From positions 1,386,501-1,450,500 of the forward strand of contig CP126191.1 in the NCBI GenBank assembly GCA_030272155.1: a stretch of DNA of 64,000 nucleotides, given 5' to 3'. The notes beneath the pieces were generated by a model that was not told the origin of the DNA, made no database searches, and was given only the letters and a program-made list of their open reading frames with translations. This stretch comes from Tetradesmus obliquus (lineage: Eukaryota; Chlorophyta; Chlorophyceae; Sphaeropleales; Scenedesmaceae). Below are positions 1 to 12,773 of this stretch, one piece after another. Every line of letters starts with the position of its first letter. Position 1 is the stretch's first letter. Both the position numbers and the translations under genes were made by a program.

Positions 1-1270
1 ATGTAGCCAGGCCAGTAAACAGCAGGTGCCTCGCCAGCGCGCACCTGTGTGGAGAATGCAGCTGCATTGGCCTTTGGCAGCCTGAGCAGCACTGCTGCGC
101 TAGCAGCAGGCAAGCTTGTAATTTTTGCTGCCTGAAGCATCATCGTTGATGTGCAGTGTCTGGGACGCGACGGTACTGAACTTGCTGTTGTGAGGCGGCA
201 ACACCTGCTGCCAATGTTCTGCTGACAGCAGCAACAGGACACTGCGCGTTATTGAAATGGATCCGCCGCAGCAACAATTACAAATTGAGCAGCTTAAAAA
301 CTCGATAGCTATAGGTCAAGCAGCATCGTATGGGGCTGTAGTCGCTGAAATCAAGAAAGCGGTCGAAACGTCACACTCATCATGACGGAAGACCGAGACC
401 GTTGACAGGGCGGATAAAAGATGCTGCAGTTGATATGATGGGTTGATATTGCAACATCGTCAATGGAGCGCCGAAAAGCACATTGCTTTAATGCGTCGGC
501 CTGTGCTGCTGGTGCTCGGCACAGTGCAACTCAGACGCAAAGACCAGCACCTCCCTTGGCCGAGTAGGCCAGCAGCATCCAAGTGAAAGAGAAAACACCC
601 TTTCTGAAGATTTGGTAATTTGCGATGCTCTGCCAGTGATGAAGCAAGACACAGTGCCGCTGCCCTTCCAAGCCGTTGGCCACAACAACGCAAGCCACTG
701 CCACAGCATGCTACAGCTGCGCAGTGAGCCGCTCCCCTAGAAGCTGAAGAGGTTTGTAGTGGGTTTTCCTCGTAGATCAGTAACCTGGAAACCCCTCCAG
801 TGAGCGTGAAGCTGCTTGTGCATCTAGTATGCACGTTTTATACAGTACGTGACAACCGTGCAGCCTGCACAGCCTGTAGTGCCGCAAAGTAGCTGCACTT
901 GTCCAGAGCTTGAGGCCGTGTTCAGGACCACCATGAATAACATTTTAGTACTCTTTCAGCTGTATATGTGGTCTGATCCGCTGACGGTCGTGGCAAACAG
1001 TAGTGGCAAAGTACGCGGGTACTGGCATGCGCCTGCTCATCTCCTTGGAACGGCACTGCGCGTTCGCATACATTGATCTACTCATAGTAATGTCAAGTTA
1101 CTTACATTACGCTTACTGAGACAACAGCAGCCTGCTGTTCAGCTGCACTTCGCCTGCCACCGGCGACATCGGTGTCAGCCCAATGCAGCACGCTGGCTTA
1201 ATGCACAGTTCGCATTAAGGGTTTCCAATTGTTTGCCTTACCTGCGTGCATAAACGCGAACAGAGGCAGT
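1..1270. other. Upstream region without a supported gene
   Basis: No reading frame here has convincing protein character or splice-site support. The longest open frame (834-460, minus, 124 codons) is Cys/Leu/Ser-rich with no recognisable motif. The right part presumably holds the promoter and 5' leader of the gene starting at 1271; I see no clear TATA box. Confidence 0.4.
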
Positions 1271-4200
1271 ATGAGCTCTATTTCAAGGCATCACCTCTCT
1301 AGGCGTGCTCTACTGGTGATTGCCTGCTTGGTTGCTATATCAGAGGTAAGTTGGTGATGTGAGAGCGTGCAAGCGCGTTGAAACTGCAAGGATCCTGCGG
1401 AGTGTGACGGGCACTAGCACTGCTTTGAACAGCCCAGGGCAAGGCGGTTGAGTTCTAGAGACATTAATATGTGGGGCAATTATGATGTGCTTGGCGTTGG
1501 AGCGTCAGCTCACAAAACGGTTGTGAATGTGCGTCTTCCACAGGTGCGCTGCAACTCACGCACCATTCCAGGGCGCGCATTGGACCAAAAGCAGTCCCAA
1601 AACCACAGCGCGATACTCTCAGTCTCAACGGGCCGTCAGCAGCATCCAGCAGCCAGTATCAGCGCGTCCTGGTGTCAGCCCGCTTCTAGCAGTGCCAGAT
1701 GGCAGACCCTGACTGCACCAGGCCGGGCGGTGCTCAGCAAGTCCGACGTCCATGCGTGCTCTGTGATACAGCTTCCGGGTTCACACGACCCTGAGCTGCT
1801 GTACACACGCACGCAGCTGCTGATCCAGCAGCAGGCAGGTCAGACAGCGGCAGCGCAGCTGTATCAAGTGCTGCTGCTGGACTGTGATGCACAGTCTTGG
1901 CAGTTGGCAGGCCTGCAGGAGGAGGAGCACGTGTGCTTGGCTAACACGGCAGCGCTGCGGGCATCCTGCAATCAATGGTGAGTTGACTGACATGATACAA
2001 CCGAACCTGAGCACAACCGCAGCACAGGGGCGCACAGCCGTCACGGCGTGTACGTTTGTATGGTGATGTCCTGCAAGCTCCTGCTGCTCTCCAACCACAT
2101 TGCTGCAGAAGAAAACCGGATGGTAGAGCAGCGTGATGCAGGTGCATCGCAACCACACCGGCACATGTAGGGTACGGCTGCAGTGTTGACTGATGCTGTG
2201 TGCATGTATATTCTGTGTCCTGCAGGCTGCTGAGGCCACCACTTGCAGGAGAGGCCAGCTCAGAGTCCTGTGCCCCTCCCAGCACTGCCTTTGGCAGATA
2301 CGGCGACCTCACCAAGCGCGTGCTTGTCCTGCAAGCACACTGGCGCATCAACAGCAACAGCACAGCAGCAGAGCCCACAGCATTGCGCTTGCCAGACCTG
2401 CAGCTGCGGCTGGGTGCTGAGCCAGCAGCAGCTGCAGCCGATGGGCACTACACTGCAGCAGCTGATGCTGTGCAGCCGGCTCTGCTTGGCAGCTTTGTGG
2501 GTTCTGGCATCTACCCTCCATCCAGTTTGTCACACGGGCTACAGGTAGGCAACGATACTGCAAGGCTCCAATGTTCAGCATGCACAGCAAGGCTGCACGC
2601 AACCTGCAAGGTGTCGCATGTTATGTATTCGTATGTACAAGGATGCGACAAGGCAGCGGCACAGACCCTTCCTGCAGGAGCCCCGTTGACAACTTACCAT
2701 CACTGAGGCACACTTGTTGTTGTGCTGCTGCTGCGCAGGCATTTTCAGTGCAGCCGAGTGAGCTGCAGGCCATATCATCAGCAGACCTAGCCTGCACCAA
2801 GCGCTGCACCTACCTGCAGCTCGGCCGTATGCAGCCGCGCCCGGTCAACGTGGTCGGCTACAGCTTCGTTACGTTTGACCGGGCAGTGGCAGTGGCGGTT
2901 GAGGTGCAGCGGGGCTGGGCAGGCAGGTCAGCAGGGCATGTCAAGCTGAGGCAGATGCAGTGGAAGCAGACGCAGGCCGCTTCCGGAGGCCTGGTGCAAC
3001 TGCTGCAGCCATTCAAGGTGCGCTGCAGCTTTGTTTCCAGGTACCAGCAAGCGTGCTCTGCAGGAGACTGCAGTGCTGACTTTGCACAAGCCGATGAATG
3101 CTACTTGTGCAGCTGTGTGCTTTGTCTTGAAGGTAGTTTGAACGAGACGCTGCAAGCTTCACTGTACAACCATGTCTCGCCTGCTCACAGGACAACCTGT
3201 GACATGTGCAACATCAGCGCTGGCTTTTCTGTGCCAACCCTTGCATAAAATTGCTTTGTCCTTGCACAAATCCCCTGCTGCTCCTTGTTCCTGCAATGCA
3301 GCTGTATCCTGGCGACATTGTGCGCTGGCGTTGCAGCTACGACACAAGCGGCGTGCCGCCAGGAAGCACCCTCAAGGGCGGCTACAGCAGCGCAGCAGGC
3401 AGCTTGCAGGAGCAGTGCACAGTGGCGCTGCACTACTGGCCGCGTGTACAGGGCCTGCGCGGCTGTGCTGCAGCCACAATGAGTGACGCACTGCGTGGTC
3501 AGGACATGTGCAGCAGTGAGGTGGAGGACCTGCTGAGCATCACTGCTGCTGAGCAGAAGGAGCTGCCCATTAGGTGAGCCTGCAAGCGTGGCTGCTGTGC
3601 AACTGCTGTACAGCTGCTGCTGCAGGCAAGGGCCTTTCAACATCAGCACGACTTGTGCACCCAATGCGCCTGCTGCTGCTTTGTTCTAGCCAGGAGCAGC
3701 TGCAGCAGCAGCGTGTGCACCTGCAGCATCGCACAGCACCGTTGAAATTGCTGTCCCCATGTGCACCCGGCCGCTCTCCGCAGCCTTCATCCCATCTCCC
3801 GTCTGCGCGCTGCTGCTCCTGTTTGCATCTGTGCATCGACTCTGGCGACACTTGCAGGCGTATGCTCATTGAGTACGCCTCTCCTGCCTGGCGACTGAGT
3901 GACATTTCCATCTAATTCATGCTGTTCCTGCTTGCACCCCTGCCCCACACTGGCGCCACCTGCAGGCGCATGCTCAACGAGCACGCTTTCCCGGCTGGAG
4001 AATGGATGGGCGGCTGGAAGGCCACTCACATCTTGGTGCAGATGGCAGGCATCCTGGCCTGCCTGTGGGCCAGCCACAGCATGCTGAGCAGCTGCAAGTG
4101 GCTGGGCAGCTGGCACAGGCGCTTCCACCAGCTGGCACCAGGTGCGCTGACGTGGCATAACATGTTAGTAACAATGGGAATGACACATGTCCCGTTTATT

Positions 4201-5924
4201 GCGCCGTGGATGTGTGGCGTGCTATGTGCATGTGGCTGCTTGGCAGCTGCGCAGTGTTAGTTGAGTGGATCACTGACTGCTTGCCAGCTGCTGTTGCAGT
4301 CAAGTGGCAACTACGGTATCCTGCAAAGACATCACCTGCTCAGACACCAGCAACAAACCCACCCAAACCCTGCATGCTGTCCTGCATGTGTGCTGCGCTG
4401 TGCTGCCACCCTTCCTGCAAACAGGCCAGCAGCGCAACGTCAGCTTGTATGTCACCCACCTGCTGCTAGACACTGCCGCACTCATCTTCGTGTGCCGGCC
4501 GATGATCGAGCTTTGGTTGGGGCTCAATGAGCCAGCCGCCGCCGTGCGCACCGGCAGCTGGGGTTTTACGTACATCGTGTCCTGCTATGCCCTGGAGCTG
4601 ACGTGGCGGCGCAGAATCGACACCATGCTGGCGGTGCACCATGTGGGGACCATCATCATCATTCTGCTGTATGCTGGCGAGTATCTGGTGAGTTTTGGAG
4701 CAGCAGCAGTGGAGCTCGGTCGTGTTCCTTGCTACACTACCACAGGAACACTACGGGCGTAGTGATTTGCCTGCATCACGGCGCCATGTGCGCTGCTGTC
4801 GGAATGTGTGGAGCCACGTGCATGCCTTTTGCCTCTGGTCTTGCACTCCAGCTGCGTTAAAGCAGCTGTTTGTTGATAGAAGGCCGCTACGCCAGGTCCG
4901 GTTCCCGTCTTTCTGCCAGCCCACCTGCCGGTGGTGCGGCTGATGCTGAACCACAACACCTTGCACACCTTGCTCTGCCTAACCTCCGCCAATGTTGCGT
5001 GTCTGTCCCTCGCAGGCGAACACTGCACGTGTGGCCAACACCATCATTGTGCTGGGTGCATTTGCCCTCATGGAGCAGCCTACCTACGTGGCACTGCTGC
5101 TCAAGCGCATGCTGCCGCCCACCAACCGCGCTGTTGTCACCGCTGCACGCATCGGTTACATCAGCTGGTTTGCCCTGAAGGCGCTGTCAATCGCAATTGC
5201 GGTGCGGCTGCTGCACGAGGACTGGCATTTGATGCCCACCTGGATGAAAGTGAACTTCGTACTGACGTGGATCGTGGCATCACTTGTCCAAGGTTGGTCG
5301 GGGCTGATCCAGTATGGGATCTACAAGCAGATCCTGCGCAGCTACCGCAAGGCGCAGCTGCAGCAGCAGCAGGCGCTCGGGAATAAGCCGCTGCTGCTGT
5401 ATGCAGATCCTGACGGGTCTTCCGAGGATGGGTACCAGGGCAACATGAGTCCGCTGCTGACTCCGCTTGGGTCAGACGGCAGCGGCGACTGCATTGCGGC
5501 AGTGGATGATGAAGTTCTCGGTGCAGATGCCCAGCGCTACGGGAAGTTCGCGGCGAAGTTTGCGGCAGCAGCTGGTGTTGTTGCCAAGAGCAGGGAGCAT
5601 GGGGAGCTGCAGCTGAGCCCAACCAGCAGTGGATCAGATGGAGATGGTATAGGGCTTCAGCAGCAGGCAAGGCCAGGTGTGGAAGCTGGACACGTGCTGC
5701 TGCGCTCTTCATCTCGTGGCAGCGGCAGCGGCCGGCAGGCTGTTGCGGGCGATCCTCTGCAGCAGCAGGGTGGCAAGCGCAGCTGCAGTCGCAGCGGCGG
5801 CAGCAGCGGCGGTGGCTCTGGCAGCAGCTCTGCGCGGCGGCAGGCTGCTCCTACGCTGCAGCGGCGCACAAGGTCAGGCATGCTGAACATGATGGAGTGT
5901 GGGCTCAACTGCCAAGATGATTGA
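1271..5924 (+). CDS. TLC-domain membrane protein with N-terminal copper-monooxygenase-like lumenal region
   Basis: Eight exons join in one frame (908 aa): 1271-1345, 1544-1977, 2226-2544, 2739-3017, 3302-3573, 3966-4141, 4425-4687, 5016-5924. Exon 1 is a signal peptide: a short basic start, then LLVIACLVAI. Exons 2-5 resemble copper type II ascorbate-dependent monooxygenases (PHM/DBH family): a VLVLQAHW segment, then LYPGDIVRWRCSY followed by GGY...EQCTVALHYWP. Most copper ligands look lost: the usual HxH is replaced in NVVGYSFVTFD, and the EMC methionine is EQC. A pseudoenzyme is likely. Exons 6-8 (about residues 470-720) carry several hydrophobic segments and the TLC-type stretch YALELTWRRR...HHVGT, suggesting an ER membrane lipid-related or lipid-sensing role. 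The last 190 residues are Gln/Ser/Gly-rich. The TLC assignment is firmer than the monooxygenase one. The start was chosen because the signal peptide ends exactly at a GTAAGT donor in phase. Confidence 0.7.
3840..3892 (+). repeat. Exon-edge echo of TLC gene exon 6
   Basis: A diverged direct copy of the acceptor and first codons of exon 6 (3950-4003), 109 bp upstream inside the preceding intron. The CAG acceptor and the R-M-L-x-E start are kept, but the copy runs into a stop at 3913-3915 with no donor. Confidence 0.8.
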
Positions 5925-8900
5925 TGCAAAATTGGATACTGCTTGCAAGTAGTATCCAGAAGAAGTTGAGGGGTTGCCTGGATTGCAGGTGCCACTAGCC
6001 CTGGTGCGACTTGCGGCTTGGATGTAGCTGACTCGCCAGCTGCAAGGCAGCGGCAACACCATGTGAGGAGGCGAGTATGTTCCTTGGTGGTTTGTGTTTC
6101 CCTGTTGCTGACAACGCTGTATTTTGGCGAGGGAGTGTTGCTTTAGACTAGCGGCAGTTGATGGCGCAACGAAGAAAGCTGGCAGCACCACACTATGGTT
6201 GACATATGACAATTTACAGACAGCAACAGCCGTTGCCTTACCCTTCAGATGACAGCGCTGCATAGTCGGCTTTGGCACAGCCTGCAGCATGCATAATATC
6301 CGTGTTTGTGTTGCTCGGCACACTACTGCTAGCTGCTTATGATGCGCAACTGGGCTTGGGTTGACTGACGCAAACATGCCCACACAAAATGTGTGCATGT
6401 TCATGTGCTCCTCTCACACCCCTCCCCAACTGCTTGTATGGAAGGAGAACCGCGTGGGTTGGGGTCTCTTACAGTGGGTGATAGTAGTGATGTAGCTATT
6501 GTCACAGCAAATGGCTCCAGCACACCAGTGTATGTGGGTAGTGCCAGCAACGGCAAATCCGTTGTTATGGTTGGCGTCTTGCCTTATGACTCGACTGACT
6601 TGAGAGACGACTGTTTCTGAAGCCTGGAGCGTCTGTGCACAGGTGCAGCGGCAGCCATTGTCATGGCTGCACTGCTGTGGCAATACAGACACCACTAGAG
6701 GGCTGGCGGCGACGAAGAATCCGGAGCACGCTTCTAGGCAGAGTTCGTGGGTCTCGCAGTTTTCTGGCACTTGCCTGTAGATTGGGGTGCTTCTGTCGCG
6801 GTGGTGGAGTTGCGCAACGGAGCCTTGATGTCGATGGGTTGACAATTTACAGCCCTGATTAGTCGTATGCAGGATCATGTGTGGTGAGAGCTAGGGTCAA
6901 TTGGCGCCATTCAGCAATGTGCACGGTGCTGTTGCCTTGGCAATGAGACATAGGCTGATCTGGTGCAGATGTTGTCTGGTGTGCTGTGTCACACAGGTCT
7001 GTTGTGGTGTCCTGCCAAAGCATGTGAGCGCCAGTGTGCAACGTGCAGATGTTTTACACCTTGGGTTGGCCAGATAGTTGCTGCGCTGTAGCGTGTGCAC
7101 GGCGTTGCATTGAAGAAATTAGGAGGCTGCTCTGATTGTGGGTTGCTCTTTACATCGGCTACAGCTACAGCTTGTATCGGGTGATGTGTTAACAATCATA
7201 CGTGTTGGGGTGCACAGCGCTGCAGACGAGGCTGGAGTACCTCATCAGCAGCGGTACATGCCATTGCTGACCTGGTATGTGAGTTGGATGTTGACACGCA
7301 TAGCCTTGTGCACCCTGGCATGTGTGCATTAGATAAAGGCAAGGGCGGGGTCAGGTTGCTATGTTGCTGCATTGTTGCATGTTCAGTTGCCATGCCATTG
7401 CACAGTGTTGTGTGAGAGAGCTGCCTGGCCTAGCACCATATAGCAGCTGGCATGCCATGTCATGCCAAGCAAGCGTGCTGCTGCATACTGGGTGCAGCTC
7501 TCCTGGGATACACTCTTGCACAGTTTACCTGGCTGTGTTGCATTGGCCCAGTCACATGTGCCAACCCTTGCGGGCCCATACCAGAGTGCGCAAGCGTGCT
7601 TGCAACCGTGCCAGGCACTTCTTGCATCACCACAGCATGGTGCGATGTTGCTGTTGCGCCTTGCCTGAGTGAGGAGGCAGCCACATTCATAGTAATGATT
7701 TTCACTGGATGGGAAGGATGCTTTGGCAGCTCTGCTGGACTCTTGTGTGTGCCTGGCAGGCTGCAATCGTGTTTTGTACTGCTGCTTGAGAGCAGGCAAG
7801 CAGACGTAGGTGCTGCAGCACGGGCCCTGGCTGCTGTGCTCCTGGCTATTGTGTGATGCAGCGCATTAGCTGACAGAATTGGCCAGACTCAGACTGGCGT
7901 TGCGAATTGGCAGCAAGCGCATGCTGGTAGTTTGGACACCTCTGGTTGCTTACATGATCATGACCATAGTGTGAGTGTACGGCTGCATGCTGCAGCAATA
8001 CCCCTGCTTTGTGGCAGCTGCCACCAGCTTTGGTGCGACAGCTGTCATGCTGATGCATATCAACACCTTGTGCGATATGCAGACGCACTTCAAAAACGTT
8101 GCTACCCCTAGCGTGCATGCACTGCTTGAGTAGCCTCCACCAGTGCAGGAGAGTTTGCTGTGGCGTGGTCACCACGCCAGTGGCCGGTACGAATTTGCAC
8201 AGCATGCTGTCGACAGAAAGTTTGCATTTTGCATGTAAACATGCACAGCATGCTGTTGACTGAGATCTCTGTCAGATCTCTATCTCCAGAGTTCTGCACA
8301 GCATGCTGTGTCTGTCATGTCCTCGAGCGCCAGAAATTACTAGCATGCACCTTGCTGGCTTTGACTGACAGGCGTGGAAAGCAAAGCCTCCGTGTGACTG
8401 GAAAGACAGACTGCTGACGCATCATCTTGTGACGATTTGGGTGTGCAGCATCCCTGGAGCGTGTCGCGTGGCAGACGCATGCTAGATGCTGCACAGGCTG
8501 ATACAGTGTTCAATGAATGTCGTGCATGTGCATACTTTGGACAGCGGCTGTTGTAGTGTGTACAGCATGTGGCATGACATACAGCCGCTGTGCCGGCAGT
8601 ACACACGATCTTCCTCCCATGCAATTAGTGTTTGACTGCAAAAGGTGCTGCGCTCTAGCAGCTGCATATCTCACCAGAGGGACTTGAGTTCATGACAGCT
8701 ACTGATCAGAAGAAAAAATGGCTTTACACGCATCACATCTGACCTTGACCATTCATCGACCAGGTCAAACCAGTAACATAGTGATACTCATTGGTAACCG
8801 GCCTCGTCACTTGTAACATGCGTACTGGCAATGCTGATGTTGTCAGTGTTGCGAGTGCCCTGCAACAGGCAAACAGAGCTGCGCAGAGTTGGAGCTAGAG

Positions 8901-9559
8901 CTGCTGGTGCAAGCGGACGTGGCACCGTCTGGCTGGCAACCCGCAGCCAAGGCGTTCGGCACGTGCGCATATCCATCTTAACCACTGTGTCACGTGTCAC
9001 AGCATAGCAAGCTGCGCAGAAACGCCTGGCGGCGTACGCAGCAACGCCATCGGCTGCACAATTCATGCGCACTAGAACGGCACCACCCTGCCGGCACACA
9101 ACGATAAGCAGACTACTCGAACAAAACTGCATCGACTTCAAGAGGCTCGCTGCAAGCGCAAACAAACCATTATGCTGAGCCGCTGGCGCCACCTGCGGCG
9201 CAGGTGCTGCAGCATCGTGCTGCACAGGCTGTGCATGACACAGGCCTGGCTTGGCTGCGCTGAGTCTGCTACCCATTTCCCAACAACTGCCACAACAACT
9301 TGTCACCTGCGGCTAGAGTTCTTGTCCTGCTGCCTGGTCTGCCAGCGCGCTGCCCTGCCAGCCAATGACCCGGCATATCGCGTGTCAGGTCAACGCGCTG
9401 CAGTGCTGTGGCATCAGGGACGTCCAAGGCTAGGATTCTGCCATCGCCGCAGCAGGTTAGGGCTCTGCTGCGTGGTCTGCCAGCGTGTCCAGCCAGTCAT
9501 CCTGCAGGCTGGAGCTCCGCTGCAGGGTGCTGGGTTGCATGCTGGTGTGGCAGCTACAG
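5925..9559. other. Gene-poor region between convergent genes
   Basis: This 3.6 kb separates the 3' ends of the TLC gene (plus) and the U-box gene (minus). No exon chain or known domain was found. The longest frames (7452-7856 plus, 134 codons; 9306-8788 minus, 172 codons) are Cys/Ala-rich and unrecognisable. It holds the palindromes annotated at 8161-8309. No TGTAA was seen just after 5924. Confidence 0.45.
8161..8309. repeat. Cluster of perfect palindromes
   Basis: A 19-bp inverted repeat, TGGCGTGGTCACCACGCCA (9-bp arms, 1-nt centre), at 8161-8179 is followed by three copies of the 12-bp palindrome ACAGCATGCTGT at 8199-8210, 8245-8256 and 8298-8309. Each copy is preceded by GC, giving GCACAGCATGCTGT. 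Direct AGATCTCT copies lie between the last two. Spacing is 46 and 53 bp. Function unknown; protein-binding sites or remnants of a small repeat are possible. Confidence 0.75.
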
Positions 9560-10140
9560 TTCTGCCGCGTTGTCCGCCAGCGGGTCTTGCCCCGCGAGCC
9601 ACTTCTCCACCATCTCCCGCAGCAGGCCAGGGTGCTGCAGTGCTGGGGATGATCTCACAGCTAGAATTTTGCCGCCGCCGCAGGCTAGGGTTCTGCCATT
9701 GCTGCAGGCTGGGGTTCTGCCGTTGCCGCCGCAGGCTAGGGTTCTGCCGTCACTGCAGCAGGCTAGGGTGTAACCATTGCCGCAGCAGGCTAGGGTTCTG
9801 CCGCGTTGTCCGCCAGTGGGTCGAGCCCCGCCAGCCACTTCTCCACCATCTCGCGCAGCAGCAGGTTGGGGTGCTGCAGTGCTGGGGATGATCTCACAGC
9901 TAGAATTTTGCCGCCGCCGCAGGCTAGGGTTCTGCCATTGCTGCAGGCTGGGGTTCTGCCGTTGCCGCCGCAGGCTAGGGTTCTGCCGTCACTGCAGCAG
10001 GCTAGGGTGTAACCATTGCCGCAGCAGGCTAGGGTTCTGCCGCGTTGTCCGCCAGTGGGTCGAGCCCCGCCAGCCACTTCTCCACCATCTCGCGCAGCAG
10101 CAGGTTGGGGTGCAGGTCCAGGATGGACACGGGCTCGCAG
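9560..10140. repeat. 239-bp tandem repeat overlapping the end of the U-box gene
   Basis: The block TGCTGGGGATGATCTCACAG recurs at 9641 and 9880 (period 239). Each unit ends in a copy of the last roughly 80 nt of the U-box coding exon (true 10029-10108; copies about 9790-9870 and a more diverged one about 9560-9630). Between them lies a nested GC-rich minisatellite built on GCAGGCTAGGGTTCTGCC. The copied coding segments keep the protein frame but lie downstream of the stop codon. Confidence 0.85.
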
Positions 10141-10192
10141 GTGGTGGGGTCGCTGCCGTGCTGACTCACCCAGCGCCGCACGGCCTCATACT

Positions 10193-10225
<33 letters not shown>

Positions 10226-12735
10226 GGCAATTTATTATTTGCTGCGTGAATTGTCAAGCGCGGGTCAATGCAATGTGGTGCTTGCAGCACAGCTGGCAGC
10301 AGTGTATAATATGGCGAACGCAATTGCTCTGCTGCCATGACCTGAACCATCATCACACACAAAGTGAGCTGCAAGCACAAGTTATACTCGACAAGAGCGC
10401 ATCAGCCTACACAATGCCATGCTGCTGACTGAGCTGCCGTAAGCCAGCAGCATGCTTACCTCAAACGTCTTGCCGCTTGGAAGTGTTACCGGCTGCAACA
10501 TGATCTGCAAGCAGCAGACGCAGCCAAGTAACCAGGTCGGATGGCAACACGGAGTCGTCAGCATCATGGTATGTTATATGTGCTGTGTGCATGAGCAAAC
10601 CCAGCATGCGAAAGTACACGTTTCTATTCTTCAGCGCCAGCATTGCCCTTAAAAGTTGCCCGAATAAGCAATGAATGCTGGGGAACAAGCATGGTGCTGG
10701 TGAAAACACGCGAGCATGTGCATTCTGCAACCATCTCCTTTGCAAACACACCGACTGAACAATGCTCCACACTCAGTCAACACACCTGTCCAGTGATGGG
10801 GCAACACAGCAGGTCAGGAGCATTCTCGAGCCGCCGTTGACCACCACCACCATCATCAGCAGCAGCAGCACTCCAGCTGCCTGCCTCACCACGGCTGCCG
10901 CCTGCTGCGCTGCTGCTGCTGCCGCTGCTGTCAGGGCTGCCCCGCGGTTGCTGCTCCGCACTGCGGCGGCCTCTACTGCTGCTGTCTTTGCTGGCGCCTT
11001 TGCTGCTGCTGCTGCTGCTGCTGCTGCTGAGGCCCACGGCTGCCAGGTGCTCTGCTTGCTGCTGCTGTGCCCAATCAGGTAGCTCCACAGGTGGCGGGAT
11101 GCGGCTAGGCTGCTTGTGGCTGCTGCTGCTGCTGCCGCCGTTGGCGATGCCTCGCCCTGCTGCTGCTGCATACTTGCGCCGCGCTACGCTGGTCAAATGT
11201 AGCCGGGCGATGAAGATGATGGATGGGGGGTCTAGGATGAAGGAGTGGTCCTGCGTGTAAAGCAGTGCAGATACAGCAGAAGCTGGAGTTGGCATAACTA
11301 AGCAGCAAAGAGCTGGGCGGCAAACAGGTGGATGACAGAGGGCAGCCTCACTTTGCAGGTGCACAAGCTGGGCACCCACACTCCAGGAGCACAACCGCAA
11401 CATGCAAGCATACAATGGAATTGCCGCTGGCACTGCATTGAGCCGCTGCGCACGCAGTAGATCTGGTGCACTTGCACTGCAGCAGCGCAATCCTTGTTAA
11501 CGGTAGCTGCAAATGCAGCAGCACCTGATTCACTGGTGTGCTAACACGTGCAAGCCCTCCCCCCCTGCCTGTCACATCTGCTGCTGCTGCTGCTGCCACA
11601 TCTGCTGCTGCCACATCTGCTGCTGCCACATCTGCTGCTGCTGCTGCTGCCACTCACTGGAGCCAGGTCAGCCGTGCTGTACCACTCGTCCGTATCAAAA
11701 GACCACTCCCAATCTGTCTCCCCACCCACGCTGCGCCTGTAGAACAGCTCCTGCACGCAAACACACAGGCGTCCCAAGGTGCGGCAGCAGGAGCAGAGAC
11801 AGCACATCACGTTTGGGTGCATGCCAAACATGGCCGTAACAATCAGGTGCAGGCGCTGCGCATTTGCGTGCAACATGGCCTTGACGGCAACCCGTGCTAG
11901 CTGTCTTGCTTAGCCAGTGCCGTTGCTGCTGCACCTGCTGCTGCCGTATTGCAGGGCGCCAAGCTGCCAAGAACATGCTGTACAGGCGCACCTATGGCAA
12001 TCCACTGCTAGCTGTGTTGCTCAGGCCGTGCCTTGGCTGCTGCTGCAGCTGCTGCTAGCCATATTGCAGGGCGGCAATCTGCCAACAAACTGTTTCAAGT
12101 CTCACCTGGAGACTGCCGTAGGTGAAGATGTCCTCGATGTCGTCATAAACCACAAGCTCCTCAGGCACCTGCACATCTGCAGGTGTTGGAATGTGCCATA
12201 CGTAACACAGAACATGTTGCCACGACAGGTGGTGGTTGTAATGGCTTAGACTAAGTGGTGCGCTTGCCTGAAAGGGAAAAGGACACATGTAACACTGCGT
12301 CGCTGCAGATCAGCCACTGCCCATACTATATTTGAAAGTTCAAGCAAAATGCAGGGAACAATTTTTCAAGCAACGCATCATATGGCAAGGCTTTCTGCCA
12401 GCAAGCTGGTTGAGCAGCTGCTGTTGCACCTGTGCCGGGCCCACAACGCAACAGGGAAGCAGCCGCTGCACAGTGCTGCAACGGTGGCACTGCTGCTCTA
12501 GCAAACAGTTGCACCACCACCACTGCAAGCACCCCATCACCATCCGCTCACCTGGGCTGTCGCTGTGTATGGTGGCTGCTACTGCTGTTATGAGCTTGTC
12601 TGCCTCATACTCGGAGTCCCGCACAACCGAGAACAGGATCTTTGTGAGCTGGTAGATTGCGAATGCTGCTGAGGCACACAGCACGCTGGCACTGGCGGCA
12701 AGCAGCACGCCGCGCTTGGACTCCCAGGACTCTCC

Positions 12736-12773
<38 letters not shown>

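Noticed and set aside
460-834. 124-codon minus-strand open frame
   Set aside because: No motif, no splice or promoter support, and composition typical of a chance frame in GC-rich DNA.
7452-7856. 134-codon plus-strand Cys-rich, hydrophobic frame
   Set aside because: Looks like translated CTG/TGC-rich sequence; no recognisable domain, no neighbouring exons.
8788-9306. 172-codon minus-strand frame downstream of the U-box gene
   Set aside because: The longest frame in its region, but it matches no family I know, overlaps other open frames and has no independent support.
9641-10040. Telomere-like repeat, because of TAGGGTT strings
   Set aside because: The strings sit within a GC-rich minisatellite of other sequence and are not a regular TTTAGGG or TTTTAGGG array.
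9172-10340. Long plus-strand open frames with repeated RRRLGFCRHC-like units
   Set aside because: They are read-through of the 239-bp tandem repeat and the antisense of the U-box exon, which explains them fully.
10854-11660. Plus-strand Leu/Ala-rich frames over minus-strand Ser/Gln runs
   Set aside because: Antisense translation of CAG/CTG repeats in the U-box exons.
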